Below are positions 31,401 through 42,787 of a stretch of DNA of 64,000 nucleotides, in pieces. A model generated the notes under the pieces. It was given only the letters and a program-made list of their open reading frames with translations, had not been told where the DNA came from and made no database searches. This DNA comes from Ectocarpus siliculosus (Eukaryota; Sar; Phaeophyceae; Ectocarpales; Ectocarpaceae): positions 39,716 to 103,715 of the forward strand of contig FN648623.1 in the NCBI GenBank assembly GCA_000310025.1, read 5' to 3'. The translations under genes were made by a program, and so were the position numbers. Positions within the stretch are counted from its first letter, which is position 1. The number at the start of each line of letters is the position of its first letter.

Positions 31401-34400
31401 CGCATCATAGTCGGCGTTCTCGTCACCGCACCAGCACTGCATTCGAGAGTATCCAGAAAGGGGGGGTAGGGGAGCGCAGTGAACGAGAGGGCCAGGGTTT
31501 CATCGCGACGTCGTGACGTACACGACGCGCAGTTGGCAACGCTATAGCTTGGACTACGTGCGTCGGTGGGCGTGACGTGAGGCCGAGGCTGTCAACGTGT
31601 ATTAACAAAGCCTGATGCAGGAAGATCTCGCCTGCAAACTACAGCAGGCCTCAATGAGTTCAGGCGAGATCACCTGAAGCATCAGCGAACGTCCAGTAAC
31701 GACCTACACTATTGACCGAACAAGCAGCAGTGTTCGTTTCTCCGGGAACCGCCGATCCAGCACGTTCCCCGATGGTGTATGGAACCATGGTACATCACAA
31801 GAAGGCAGCGGCCGAGAATGAATGTGGAACGTCCACCCAACGCGCACGATGTTTCTCCAACACCTGTTGGAGTTTCGACGCACGATCCACACCACTTCTT
31901 TGCGCGTGTATGCTAGGAGTCTCACCTCTGTCGAATACTGAGTTCCGTAGTACGGGTAGGCGCTGCAGTGCTCCAAGCAGACCTGTGGTCGTTCGGGCAC
32001 AAGTAGGGGGGAGTCATTGGTCAGTCGAAGGAAGCGAGACGAGCGAACAAAGGGCGACGTGGATTTGTGCGGGAGGTGGCGGTGGTGTGTTGGTCCAATG
32101 ATGATGTTAATAGCTGGTTTCAACGGCTGTGCAAGGGCAAACCACAAATCAGCAACAATACCACGAAGAGTACAAGTCTTCAGTCACCGACAAAAACACA
32201 TTAAAAGCGCAACCCAAGCAAGCAGACGTAGCCAATCGGGCTTCGGTTTCATACTCACCGCCTTGGTCATGTCATCAGAGGAAGTCGCCAGCTCGAAAAT
32301 GCGGTTGTCGACCGGGTCGGAGAAACATCCAAGTAAGTCGGTGTCATTGTGTACTTCATGTTGGCGGATGGACATGGCGTCAAACCCGCCGCAGAACTCG
32401 CCGTCGGTGGATCCGGCACACTCATAGTCGCAGACGGCAAGACCATTCTGCGCATAGTCGGCCGTGCCCTCATCACACCAGCACTGTTTCGAGGATACAA
32501 ACAGGAGCACAGCCAAGGGCGAGAGCATTCATTTTTCACGAAGAGATAAATCGTTTTTAGAGCGTGATAAATGGGGGGAGAAGTTTGATAGACTGCACGG
32601 GTGGCCAAAGGGAGGTTGTCACTGGTACCCAACCTCCCTGGGGTCAGGTTGGGACGTTGGGGATCGACCTTGGACAATACATTGTTTACGCTGCCAGACC
32701 GCCCTATTGATTGGACCAACGCCGCAACCCGTGATGCGGGGCTAGCATATGTATGTTGGCGTACAACCTGACCCTAGGGAGGTTGTGGGGAGGTTGTGCA
32801 CCAGATACAACCTGCCTTGGCCACTCGTGTGAGACAACGTCCGGAACCGCGGCAGGGTAAGAGGAAAGCTTCGTGACGCCACGCGCACCAGGATCGTATC
32901 CCTGTCTGTACTATCGTACTGTGTATGCACGTAGTCTGCTACAGTGAAAGCAATCCCGCCATGTGTCTGTTTCGGTTTGGCACGCGCTTCCTTCTCTCAC
33001 TGAAGCCAGTGCAAACTTGGAACCCGATCATGAAGCAATGACTTGTCAGTCGGCAAGCATGTCAATCTCCTCGCGGTGTAGGGACTAGAGAGGAGGTTGC
33101 CTTCTAAACAAGCGTAGTGAACGAGACAGAGTCTCATTCTGTACTCGGAACGGGCAGGTTCAATGAAGCCTCCGAGGGCTCCTGACTTGAATGACGAAGT
33201 CGCAGCCTATGACGATTCTCGCCAGAGGAAGCGATAGGCTCATCTCACCTCGGTTCCGTACTGCGTCCCGTAGTACGCGTAATTGGCGCAGAGACCTTCG
33301 CAGACCTGCAGCGTGGAATACACCCGGACGTCGAATGACGCATCGTTTCGGAACTGGTGAGTATTTGTCCATCAGCTGTGGCGCATAGGTCAATTCGAAA
33401 ATGTAGGTTGTCGACTCATGCAATTCGTGTTGTGCTGGGATGCTGACATGATAGAACACCCCGTACGAAGCTGTTCGCGTTGAAGAGCGACGGGTTGATA
33501 AACCTCGTTTGTTGGATAACAACCTACAGCTTTACACAGTAATAGCGGTTCGAAAAAGAGCTACTCGATTCGGCTGCCCGTAAAGAAGGAACTCGTCGCT
33601 CATTCTTCCATCCCCGTCCGCGACCGTAGCACGCGACGCCAACGGGGTTTCCTGGCCTCATTATTGGTCATTCTGTCGGATGGGTTGACGAGGTCGATAA
33701 TCACTTACCCTCTTGAAGTCCCTGATGTAGTCTATGGCTCTTCACGTGGATTGACACCAATATGCGGCACATCACGGTAGCCTCGGAGAGTGAGGAAAAT
33801 GCACACCATTCACAATCACGAACCCCGAATCCAGCTACTGGGCGTGTTGTACGACGAGCAGTCTCTATTCTACTGCATTCATAAGGTGGTTGCTCACCGC
33901 AGTAGTCATGTCGTCCGATGTGTCGATCAGGATGGGAAACAGCCGCGTTTCCGCCGAGTAGGGATCGCTCCAGCACCCAAGGTAGTCGGGGTCGTTGGAG
34001 TAGACGGAGAGAGCGTACGCCCCGCCACAGATCTCGTCAGAGTTGCCGGAGCAGGGCATGTCGCAGTCGCCAGGGCCGTTGATGGCGTATCCAACGTTGT
34101 CACCGCACCAGCACTGTTGTTTTGAAACGAACGACGTACGTTCGGAATGAAAAACGCGGTGGCGTCAAAGAAATGCAGGGGCGTCGTGGTTGCGAGAGCG
34201 GCGTGCGATGGTGTTCCCTGCGGAGAGTGGGGTGAGGAAAGCAATCGTGGTGGTGGTAGTGGTGTCGAACCACGGTCGTCCGAGGAGAAATCAAAATCAA
34301 ATACGGAGAATCACACAGCATCTCGATTCGCGAAGGATGTTGTCATCATGTCCGTTGCCCCCGATCGCGAGTCGACCGTTCCGAATAGATCACGAGGTGA

Positions 34401-35867
34401 TTCTGAGCGATCACTGAGTCCGGTAGAAGCTGAAACCAGAATCACTATCCTCGCTTGTGTAGCCTAGAACTACAGGGGGTCAAGGAACGAACAGTCAGTT
34501 CAAATATTGTACACCGGGGACCTGCGAAACCTTTTGGCTTCGAGGTTGTCCTTGTTCACTGGCACAAAGAAGGCATGATGCCCCAAGGTTCGACTATGCA
34601 TTTGGTCCCGCGACCTCCATTCCCGAATCACTGAACCGTATTCCAGTCTTTTCTGCGATCATGATGCCGTTCGTCACCTTCTCTGTTGATCGGCATAAGG
34701 GTATGATCCCATTGTTTTCAATTGAAGATTCTTACCTCTGTCGAATACTGGGTCCCATAGAAGTCAGACCCAGAGCAGAGCTCCGAACACTCCTGTGGTC
34801 GAACGGTTGCATGAAAGCCGTAGATGGTCAGTATTAGGAGGCGCGTGGAGCAATGCTTGGCACGTCCGCATAAAACGCCATGGCCGCACTGGGTGTGTCG
34901 TTTGGCTTCAGGGATCACGAAGCGGCTTTGAAAGCGTGGATGACTCCTGTGCGATTTCCTGACCACATGAGCAACACCAATTGCCGTGAGCAGGTCGAAA
35001 AGAGTGCACTGCAACCCGCACGCAGACCCCATCGTGTCGATAACGCAATGAAACTCGCACGCAGACCCCTTCGTGCTGACAACGCAACGTAACCAACTAA
35101 CACAGATATCTTAGCGTGCGTCCGCCCATCATCGATCGATCGCTCACATCTGCGGTCATAGCGGAGGTAGAAGACTGCCATTCGAAGACGCGGTTCTCAG
35201 CAGGGTCGGAGAAGCACCCGAGGTAAGATGGATCATCGGACTGACCTGCTCCGGCAACAGTCAGGCGACACGATAATCTCACGAGCCGATAAGCTTGCTC
35301 CAAATGTGCAAAGACACAGGAGGCACGCACGTTTGTACACTCACGCCTGGGAGCTGCACGGTTTTGCCTACAGTACGCACTTCACTTCGTTTCTGTATGG
35401 AAGGTGATTCCCCCTTGATACTCCAGACTATGCCTTGGTCGCTAGCTAATAGTATTCGGAGAATACGCTCCGGTCCTCGGGGAATATATTCGTTCCTTGA
35501 CTTGTTTAGGTGTAAGGGGGCTTGAGGGACCACAAGCGGTCAAATCATGTTGCTGTGACATTTGACCCATCTGAGGTAGGACTCATCCAAAACTCATTAT
35601 CTGCATGCGCGTAGAACACGATGCCTCAGCAGCTCGGGAGCATTGAAGCCGCTCGTGGGAGCGCCGAGATACTGTTTCTGCTTCGGCTGCTGTGGTACAA
35701 TGACCGAAACATCCCTGATTCATTCACCGAGTGATCGTAATTGTCGGCAGACTTTCAGAGGACGATCCACTTCCCGACCAATATGAGTCATACTTCGTAC
35801 ATCATTGCCTCTTACCAATGGCGACCCCGAGGAGGAGCGTCGGTAGTGCCAGCGAAAGGAGATGCAT
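28464..35867 (-). CDS. Secreted protein with five tandem WSC domains, twelve exons
   Basis: Exons: 35867-35816, 35245-35148, 34792-34736, 34113-33898, 33305-33249, 32483-32259, 31982-31926, 31436-31215, 30690-30634, 29858-29649, 29353-29297, 28589-28464. All junctions are GT-AG; spliced length is 1434 nt, 477 residues plus stop. Exon 1 encodes the signal peptide MHLLSLALPTLLLGVAIG. Five WSC domains follow with no other domain and no C-terminal membrane helix (end: TMSVYQAI-stop). Each domain has YLGCFSDP, a C-x3-C-x4-YYGTQYSTE exon, CWCGD, C-D-x-PC and CGG, and all eight Cys are kept in all five. WSC is a disulphide-rich putative carbohydrate-binding module known from yeast stress sensors and fungal glucan enzymes. 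A cell-wall or matrix-binding role is inference. The ATG lies 13 bp from duplication copy B, which therefore probably contains the promoter. Confidence 0.94.
32596..32829. mobile_element. MITE-like element with nested inverted repeats in WSC intron 5
   Basis: The ends form a terminal inverted repeat: CACGGGTGGCCAAAGGGAGG at the left matches the reverse complement of the right end (CACGAGTGGCCAAGGCAGG). Inside, CAACCTCCCTGGGGTCAGGT (about 32630) is inverted again near 32764-32786. At ~234 bp with no coding capacity it fits a miniature inverted-repeat element. I could not settle the target-site duplication. It sits in the 765-bp intron between exons 5 and 6. Confidence 0.75.
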
Positions 35868-35879
35868 CTTGACCTCGAA

Positions 35880-38632
35880 ATTGCTGGGAAGCTGACACCT
35901 GAAAGCAAAAGACCATTGTTCGTCAGGCGTACGTGCGAGGTGGTTTTTTCGCGGCTCTTCGCCCTTTCACTCTTTTTCCACCTGCGTCCTCTGTACAAAG
36001 GCTTGTGGAGTCTGGGAGGAGAATCGATTGTCGAAAAACGTGATCAAGGGTTCGCGATACTGCAAGCATGACTGGTGTGTGGGGCATTCTATACTTGCAC
36101 CACGTACAACGTCCCCGCTAGGTAGGCTCCTAGGCAGGGAAAACGGCAGGCAGGGGGCTGCAAGTATTAGGTTCACGGTAGATCGGACCCAGAAAAGGTG
36201 CGTTGCATCCTATTTCTCCGACGGCCTTGGAGAGTTTGGGCACTATCTCACTTCGGGATTGAGAGAAACTGGGAGATATGTGGGTTGTGTTCTTTCCTCT
36301 ACGGGTTAGCAGATCATGGCTGCCACTGCCTGCAGTTCCAAGAGCGCACGGCTACGTCTGGATTGAGGAGAAAACCCACCACCCAAAAATCACAAACATC
36401 CCGGTGTAAACAACTTTGAAAAAAATTCTTTGTGCAACGCAAGCAGTAGGTCGGGTTGACCTACAGCGAGCGGCAGGATACCTGAGGAAATCATCTACAC
36501 AATGGACTGCCACGAAATACATCGTACAGTAAACACAACACCGACACTCACAGTGCGTTCTTGGAGGCCTCAGTAGTTCTTGAGCTGATCGGGAGTGCAG
36601 ACAAGGCGAGAAGAAGCAGGGTGTGAGCTGATGGGCGAGAGGGCAGATGACGTTCTCTCGGATATTCCACATGTGATGTCACACATGATATTTTGCTCGA
36701 AATTGTATTGTGGGCGTCAATGGAGCCTGAAAGTGTGGGGGTGTGTTCGAAAGAGCCGGCGGATTGTGTAATTGCTCACACGAACATGTCGTACATTCTT
36801 ATGTCACTTGCATTCACGTTCGGTTCATTTTCTTGTGGAAAACAGGGATCTACACGTCCACGCAAGGGCTTCGTGTCACATGTCTGTAGGCGGCGGGTTG
36901 CAGGTCAATGAGTGGGCGAACCCGACAGACCCGAGAAGGTCACACCGAGACCGGTTTGTGGATTTAAAAGTGCTGTACAAGTAGTACAGCAGCAGGCCCC
37001 ATGCGTGCACGAATGGGTCCGACATAGCTGGCCATTGGGACGAATGAGGACAGTTCGGGTCTGCTGTAGGTCCCGTTCTGGTGTGGTATGCAGAGATGTG
37101 ACCTTGGTTGGTATCAGCAGGCATCTCGACATGTTGTAAGGGCTCTCTGTCACACCATCAGAATTCCGGGCTGAGAATTTCGGGGAAATTGCTGGCTCCT
37201 CTCGGGAATCCCGTACAATCCATCCAGCATTCGACGGTCGTGCTTGCCGGCGGGCTGCGCAATTGTTCACACGAAACGTCTTACATTCTTATGTCACTTG
37301 CATTTATATTCGATTCATTTTCTCGCGGACAACGGGGACCTACACGTCGACGCAAGGGCTTGCCGTGTCACTGCTGTCTGCTGTGGGCTGGGCGGCGGGT
37401 GGCAGGTCGATGAAGGGGCGAACCTGACAGTCCCGAGACCGTCACCGAGATCACGATGGGTTTGTGGATTTCCACGGAGTGCTTTAGTACAGCAGTAGGC
37501 ACTATGCGTGCACTAGTGGGTCCGACATAGCTGGACATTGGCACGAATGGGGTACGTCTGGGTCTGTAGGTCCCGTCCTGGTGTGGTATGCAGAGATACG
37601 AACGACCTTGGTTGGTACCAGGCATCGGTATTAGGGCTCTGTGTACATATGGATGCCACTGCAGGAATTTTGGCCATGAGACTGGATCTTCCCGATTCGT
37701 CAGTTTTAGGCAGAGCAGAGAGCGCACGCATGCGTAAAGTTTGCTGCCTGCACCAGCCGGCGCGCTGAGAGTGCGCTTCATGGTCTGCCTGGCCCTACTA
37801 CTTCTAGCCTTCGTCACACAAAGCTCCAAGCCAAACGGTACACAAATCATGAAGGAGTATCGAGTGACGAGCGTAGAGAGTGTAGATGGGAAGCATATCG
37901 CGGGTGAATATAACGGAAAACCAAGCACCAATGGACCGATCTTCCATGTAGTATACGTACGTCAGAGCCGAAAAAGGCAACGCAGCACGCTAGCTGCTAC
38001 AGCGCTCAGAATCACGCTTTCTCCCGTGTGCAGTACGCGTGCATGATGAGCAACCGCGAATTCAAACAAAATACTTTTCATCTTTGTTTTTCGATGTGGA
38101 GCATCAAAAAGTACATCTCCGACAAACTTCGAGTGGGAGCAAACGGCAGTGTGCTTTGGCCTCTATGTTGCACAGGATGGCAAAACCTTGAAGGCCGCCA
38201 CCCTTCCTTACTGAAAGTCGCCTGGGTGAACTTGCTCTCACGTGAAGACATATCGCGAGACATCATCGCGACGACATCATGAATCAAAGCGGCGAGGGCT
38301 TCAAGGACCAAAACGAGCGCGCGATAACGGAAAAGCTTATTCGAGACATCACTCTTGCGGAAAGACGGATGTATAGCGAACGTTCGTCGTGCTGATTCTC
38401 GAACTCTTCGAGATGGTGGTTGCCCACTTCTATACACCTGGCATAGCACCTCGATAGTCGACCCTCCTCCGCTGTAAATGCCTCAAAGTCTCACGTTAAG
38501 CCAAACGCATGGCTGCTTCAGCTCGTTGCATGTCACCTACGATACTCAGGAAAGCACAAAAAAAAAGAAGAAATCTGCATCCTACAATAGAAAAGTGAAA
38601 GTCATAACAGATTACCCGCCCTCCTAAACGGC
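35880..38632. repeat. Segmental duplication, copy B (partner 1-3334)
   Basis: Colinear with 1-3334 but without the 785-1312 block and with one minisatellite unit near 38290. It begins 13 bp upstream of the WSC gene start and reaches the sequence CCCGCCCTCCTAAA, where copy A has the dispersed 3335-3640 element. It probably includes the WSC gene's 5' untranslated region and promoter. Confidence 0.93.
37780..38046 (+). CDS. Small ORF with hydrophobic N-terminus, copy B
   Basis: Counterpart of the ORF at 2443. It starts MVCLALLLLAFVTQSS and keeps the downstream VTSVESVDGKHIAGEY. Differences from copy A within the first 58 codons are few (for example Ser to Tyr and Ser to Asn). The 3' parts differ by indels. 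Product unknown; tentative. Confidence 0.3.
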   Translation: MVCLALLLLAFVTQSSKPNGTQIMKEYRVTSVESVDGKHIAGEYNGKPSTNGPIFHVVYVRQSRKRQRSTLAATALRITLSPVCSTRA

Positions 38633-39639
38633 AGTATTTCTCCACTTCATACCACTCCCTCAAGGTCATCATTAACAACGCAAGGTCGGAAGGCACGCCC
38701 TTTCGTGTGAAAGAAACGCGGTGAACAGACCCACAGGAGGGATGGCCGCCAAAGGAAGCGAATGAGACACCAACGCCGCGAAGAAATGAGAAAAAAAGAA
38801 AAAAATTGCACACGCTTATATCTGAATTGCGAAGACATACACGAGAGAATAACAACGGTAAAATTCACGCATGAACTAGCATCCACTCGCATTCACTAGC
38901 ACATATCAACGTTCTTGAATGTGAGCGAATGCGCGCGGCTACGCGAAGCGCATTACATTATTTGGAGGAAACACAGCGACACGCCGTCGTGTTCAACATC
39001 AAAGGACATGCGTGGAAACCCTGTGTAGACGATACTCACAGCAAGCAGTCTTGAACAAAAAAATCATCAAAAACTACAGCAGCAACAACACCAACCGCAC
39101 TTCGAGACAATGGAATTCGCCAAAGATATCTCCGAGAAGTGGGTGCGTGTGGGCGCAAGGTACCACTTTTCACCGCAATACGGAAACAACCTTCGCAGCA
39201 ATGAACGCTGTCCGACTGGGCGGCCCGTTCTCAATGCAGTAGACGAAACACCTCAACACCACTACAACCCTTGAGATGTTGCGGCAACACCATCATTGAC
39301 TAACACCGGTGGCTGCACGTTTACTTAGCTGGGGGGGTGGGAGGCATTCGTTCGTGATCTGCCCGTCGGCGTTTCGATTCCAACGTCGACGCACACGCCC
39401 TCCCCCTCTGCTGCAAGAAACATCTAATAGCGGTAATAGCCCGCCCGTTCGCTGCGCTATCTTGCCGTACAACACCAGCATCTACCCTGCGATTCACGAA
39501 GGTGTTGCAGCCGCCCCACACTCCCTTAACAGCATCGCTAGACACCATAACGTACCAAAGACAAAAAAAACGGCAAAATTGTTTCGGCAGATGAACTTAA
39601 CACCGAACCAACTGCTGAAGACACGTCGGAAGAGGAACG
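38633..39639. other. No gene identified
   Basis: Unique sequence between the duplication end and the assembly gap. Short frames only; no domain or splice-consistent exon was recognised. Confidence 0.45.
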
Positions 39640-40262
39640 ACCCCCCCCCCCCCCCCCCCACCCCCCCCTCTCTTCTCCCCTCCTTTTTTTTTCCGGNNNN
39701 NNNNNNNNNNNNNNNNNNNNNNNNNNNNNNNNNNNNNNNNNNNNNNNNNNNNNNNNNNNNNNNNNNNNNNNNNNNNNNNNNNNNNNNNNNNNNNNNTAAA
39801 AAACCCCCCCCCCCCCGCCCCCCCCAAGGTTTTTTTTCCAAACAAAAGGGGATGTGGGGGGGGGGTTTTTTCGAGACACTTAAAAAAAAAAAACCTTTTT
39901 TTCTTTGGCCTCCTTTCCACGATGTGCCCCCGCGGGGGTTTTCCCCTTGGCTTGGGGGGGGTTCTTTTTTAAGGGGAAGGGCGGAAATTTTCCCCCCCCC
40001 CCCCCTTTTTTTTGGGGGGGGGGGGGGGGGTTTGGGGGGTTTTTTTTGGGGTTCTCTTTCCCGGGGGGGGTTTTTTTTTTCAAAAAAAAAACATTTTCGG
40101 GGGGCCCTTTTCCCCGGTATTAAGGGGGGCCCCCAAAGGAAAGGAGGGGGGCGGTTGGGGTCCGGCGGAAATTTCGTGGGGGGGGGGGGGGGCGGGGCCC
40201 CCCCAGTTTTTTTAGGGCCAGCCAGGCTTTTTTTTTGGGGGGGGGGGGGGGGGGGGGGGCGT
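39640..40262. other. Assembly gap (100 N) with low-quality homopolymer flanks
   Basis: N runs from 39697 to 39796, the conventional 100-base gap. The flanks, about 39640-39696 and 39797-40262, consist largely of stretched C, G, T and A homopolymers, unlike anything else in the window. Frames across it are artefacts. Confidence 0.95.
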
Positions 40263-42787
40263 ATCACGTTTGTTTTTGATGATGCTGCTGTCGGTCGGAG
40301 TTAGTTGTAGATGCAGCTGTGTTAGTTGGTAGCACTCGGACGTACAACGTGTTACTTCATAATTACATCTGGCTCACGAGTTATTCACCTCAACCAAAAC
40401 AAATACTTTTGATCTCGTTTTTTTTTTGCACTCGAGCGACAAGGGGGGGTCCCCTGAGAACGAAATCATTATTAGACGCCCTCGCCCCCCTGCTCCCCGT
40501 CCTCTCGAGGACGCGTGGTGAACGGGCTAAAATAGCCGCCAAGGCTGCTACATGAATACACCCCCCCCCGCGCGCGTGTGTGTGTGCCCTCACCTGAAAA
40601 ACGGCGGTGGCTGTGTAGCACTGAGTCATGATGGATGGATCAAGTCCCGCGCCATCAAGTGAAGGAAAACTAGACACTAGACGATGCTAAAAAGCTCTCG
40701 ATTTGATGTATCATGGTAACACTGCTTTGCTTGTGTGTGAGAAACCCGAGGATAATGAAGTGTGCACCAGATTCACACGGTTGTAACGCTTCAACAAGCC
40801 TGATCACGGAAACAAACGCGCCTGCCTTCGAAAGCAAAAGTTCAGCGCATTGCTCTTCTCCGTTAAGGAAACATGTGACGGGGATGGAGTCCACCGGTGG
40901 GTCAAATGAGCTTGTTGGTATGTGGGCGTTTGTTTGTTGCCTGTCAGCGTAGTAAAGAAGAACAGGTAGGCTTAGGTTTAGGGTTTCTCCCGTGAATTGA
41001 TGAGAGATTGGTGTTGGTGGCATGCCCCTCATTCTCGACGGCCGACACAGCGAGCATCATCAGCTGCTGCGGAGGCATATTTAAGAGGGGAGGACCAGTC
41101 GGTATCTACTGTAGTAGTAAGTGGTCGGCAAAACAGAAACCGTATGCAAAAGAGAGACGAGTATCCCCCCTTGCCAAATAAACAAGAGTGAGGCACGTAA
41201 TATTGAAAAACATGATCATCTCGAGACTCCCAATCGTTGTGATGGCGAAGATTTTTGAGAACCGCTTTCCTCTGCGTCACCCTTCTAAAAAAATGAACCG
41301 TTTGGCCCATCAAAGAAGCCTCAAATTCAAAACGCAGAAGGATGGCAAGAGAGTCGTCAGTCACCCATCGTCGTGGGGCAAACGGCTCACTGATACAGTT
41401 CAGTGTTCAGGCTTCAACAAACTACAAGTAAGCCCAGTTTCCAGCCGGTTTCCCCTCCACTCACTCAAAAGACTTGAGCACATCCCTTTCGACTGTGGTT
41501 ACATATCTCGAACGGGTTGCAGTCTTTCTGTGAGATTATGTTAACTTTCTAATAAAAAAAACACGGCTGGTCGCGCGCAAGCGATAAGGAAAGCGGTTGT
41601 TGGTGGTAATCAAAATCACGCACGCACGCAAACACATGGCCACGCGCGGCGTTCGCTCTCCCATGCCTGCTTTCTTCTCCGCGCGCCTTGTTAATGCTTT
41701 GGACGCGCCAACAAGAAACACACAAAAAGTCTTTCTAAAACAAGGACAAGAGATAAATGGAAAAGTGGCCAGCGAGCTTCTCCACAGTGAAGGGATGTTG
41801 CGTGCTTAGCCGTTCTCTAAGAAGCTTCTCTAGTCAACCCCCTCCCCGCCGCCCTACTTTTGAGAGATAGGGACAAAAAAGAGCGCCGAAGCAATTTCTA
41901 TACGCAAAACAGCTTCTCTAAAGTTAACACACAAAAAGTCTCCTTCCCTTTCCCTTCTCTTCCTATCGGATCCCCTGCAAACTCTCTACATCTCACCAGC
42001 CAGATAGATGACAAGATGACAAACGAGATGAAGCGCCCCCGCAACCCAATGCAAAGATTAGCGGAAGACGGACGCTAGGATAATTACCCTGCCCCCTCCC
42101 CTCTCTTCCTCAACGCCCCCGACTCGTCAGCTTTACAACGATTCGAGGGAGAAAAAAGACAGGACATCAGGAACACAAGGCAGGAAAGACTCAGGTCGCT
42201 CGATGGACGAGGGCCCTGACTTAAAAAAGCTAAAGAGAGCATGCTACTACCACGCGTGCTCTCCCGCCATCTAGCGGAAAACCCAGTCCGAAGCCACACT
42301 ACAGGGGCCTTCCAAAACTGATGCGGCCAAGAGGAGCAGGGAGACGTCCAACAGAAAAACTGGAAAAAAAATGATCGACTGCTGGGGGCACCGCGAAATC
42401 GCAGCCGAGACAGAGCTCTCTATCCTAGCCACGAATGCTGCTGTTTGCTCTCCTTTCCTCTTGTCGTACTGGAAGCAGCCTAGTACACCTCCACGTGCCA
42501 CTGGCCTGAACGCATGGAGCGCGGCAGGCAGAGGGGGGGGGGGGGGGGGGGGGGTAAAGTTACGCAAAGGTCTCGGGAGGCATCCGTGTATTTTCAAGTC
42601 CATACCTGTATTAAACGTCTTTTATGAAACGCAAGCGCCTTCTTTCAATAGATGTTATATCTTCGTATCCATCTGTAAGAAATGAACCTTATGTTTCATT
42701 GGTCAGCCGGTTAGCGACGTCGATACACCACCGCCAACAACAACAACAACAACAACGACAACGACAACGACGGCGACGTCCAGCTAC
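40263..42787. other. No exon assigned; should hold the transporter's missing 3' end
   Basis: This interval follows the last transporter exon I can identify (minus strand). I searched the reverse strand for the expected final SLC4 helices and stop and found no convincing match. A short frame ending in a good donor (TTTTTCAG|GTGAGG near 40590-40602) is a weak exon candidate. It also has a poly-G run at 42533-42554 and a GT repeat near 40575-40585. Confidence 0.4.

Noticed and set aside
39300-40304. Long ORFs spanning the N gap
   Set aside because: They are translations of N and homopolymer artefacts.
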